Shown here: positions 34,227 to 34,469 of the stretch, in pieces
How positions within the stretch are numbered: position 1 is the stretch's first letter
How the letters are laid out: every line of letters begins with the position of its first letter
Source of the DNA: Rhodopirellula sp.
Lineage (GTDB): Bacteria; Planctomycetota; Planctomycetia; Pirellulales; Pirellulaceae
Direction of reading: 5' to 3'
Assembly: GCA_002698965.1 (NCBI GenBank)
Contig: PAAT01000126.1
Span: 1 to 34,469 of the forward strand
DNA length: 34,469 bases
Notes under the pieces: generated by a model
What the model was told of the DNA's origin: nothing
The model's database searches: none
What the model saw: the letters and a program-made list of their open reading frames with translations, nothing else
Translations under genes and position numbers: made by a program

Positions 34227-34469
34227 CTACTTAGCAGGTTCTTCTTTCGGTGTAGTCGTAATGAACAATGGTTCGCTGGTGTAGGTCGCCTTCATGACAA
34301 AGTTTAACGACACGTTCGCCATGATACAGAATTGCTGACGTGCAGCCTGCTCCAATGTATCATCGGCGACCAGGGTGACGTGGCCTTTTAATTCCCCGGA
34401 CGTCAACAAAATCTTGCTTTTGTTCCCATCCATTTTTATGCCTTTGGGAAGAGAGTTCCCCCAGATCTG
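34227..34469 (-). CDS. C-terminal fragment of an unknown protein (5' end outside window)
   Basis: The frame is open to the window edge, so the ATG at 34433 is probably internal; 80 residues are visible. The sequence is beta-rich with short alternating hydrophobic strands (SKILLTSGELKGHVTLVADD, NFVMKATYTSEPLFI), resembling the last Ig-like strands of planctomycete surface proteins such as the PPC protein in this window. No catalytic motif is seen. I do not recognise the family with certainty. It precedes the phosphoesterase by 8 bp, suggesting one operon. Confidence 0.6.
   Translation of the reverse strand, partial: QIWGNSLPKGIKMDGNKSKILLTSGELKGHVTLVADDTLEQAARQQFCIMANVSLNFVMKATYTSEPLFITTTPKEEPAK

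Overview
The window looks like a chromosomal segment of a bacterium of the phylum Planctomycetota. The evidence is protein content: two DUF1549/DUF1553 (PSD1/PSCyt) proteins with cytochrome c-type heme motifs, three twin-arginine-exported DUF1501 proteins, a PPC-domain surface protein, an exported Gfo/Idh/MocA oxidoreductase and a sulfatase. This set is characteristic of that phylum. GC content looks moderate in the stretches I counted (about 40-48 %). Genus cannot be fixed from this sequence. No rRNA, tRNA, CRISPR array, insertion sequence or phage gene was seen, and no gene-free stretch exceeds 300 bp.

Left part (1-14217), housekeeping and transport. The 3' end of pheT is followed by a secreted thioredoxin/serine-protease fusion, which converges on an XRE-like regulator. 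Then come hisI, a RidA-family gene and metG, all on the plus strand. A MscS-type channel lies on the minus strand. An ABC uptake system is split around a divergent promoter region: permease and ATPase on minus, a CbiX-like chelatase and a lipoprotein NMT1-type binding protein on plus. A plus-strand cluster follows: floA (flotillin), a secreted FGE-fold protein without the catalytic cysteines, and a secreted GH5 glycosidase. These are spaced 1 and 4 bp apart.

Right part (14435-34469), entirely minus strand, mostly exported proteins. In transcription order: the end of an unknown protein, a calcineurin-like phosphoesterase, an SMP-30/gluconolactonase-like protein, a BIG2-PSCyt-PSD1 protein, DUF1501, a PPC-domain protein, DUF1501, a Gfo/Idh/MocA oxidoreductase, then a strong intrinsic terminator. 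A tandem two-domain sulfatase comes next, and finally a tight trio of PSCyt1-PSD1 protein, DUF1501 and SGNH hydrolase. The terminator splits what looks like one nine-gene run into at least two, probably three, transcription units.

Working model (inference): the right part encodes two envelope modules, each pairing a heme-motif PSD1 protein with a DUF1501 partner. Around them are hydrolases and a sugar-type oxidoreductase, consistent with processing of sulfated or otherwise decorated glycans outside the cytoplasm. No substrate or biochemical function has been demonstrated from this sequence, and PSD1/DUF1501 proteins have no established reaction that I can cite.
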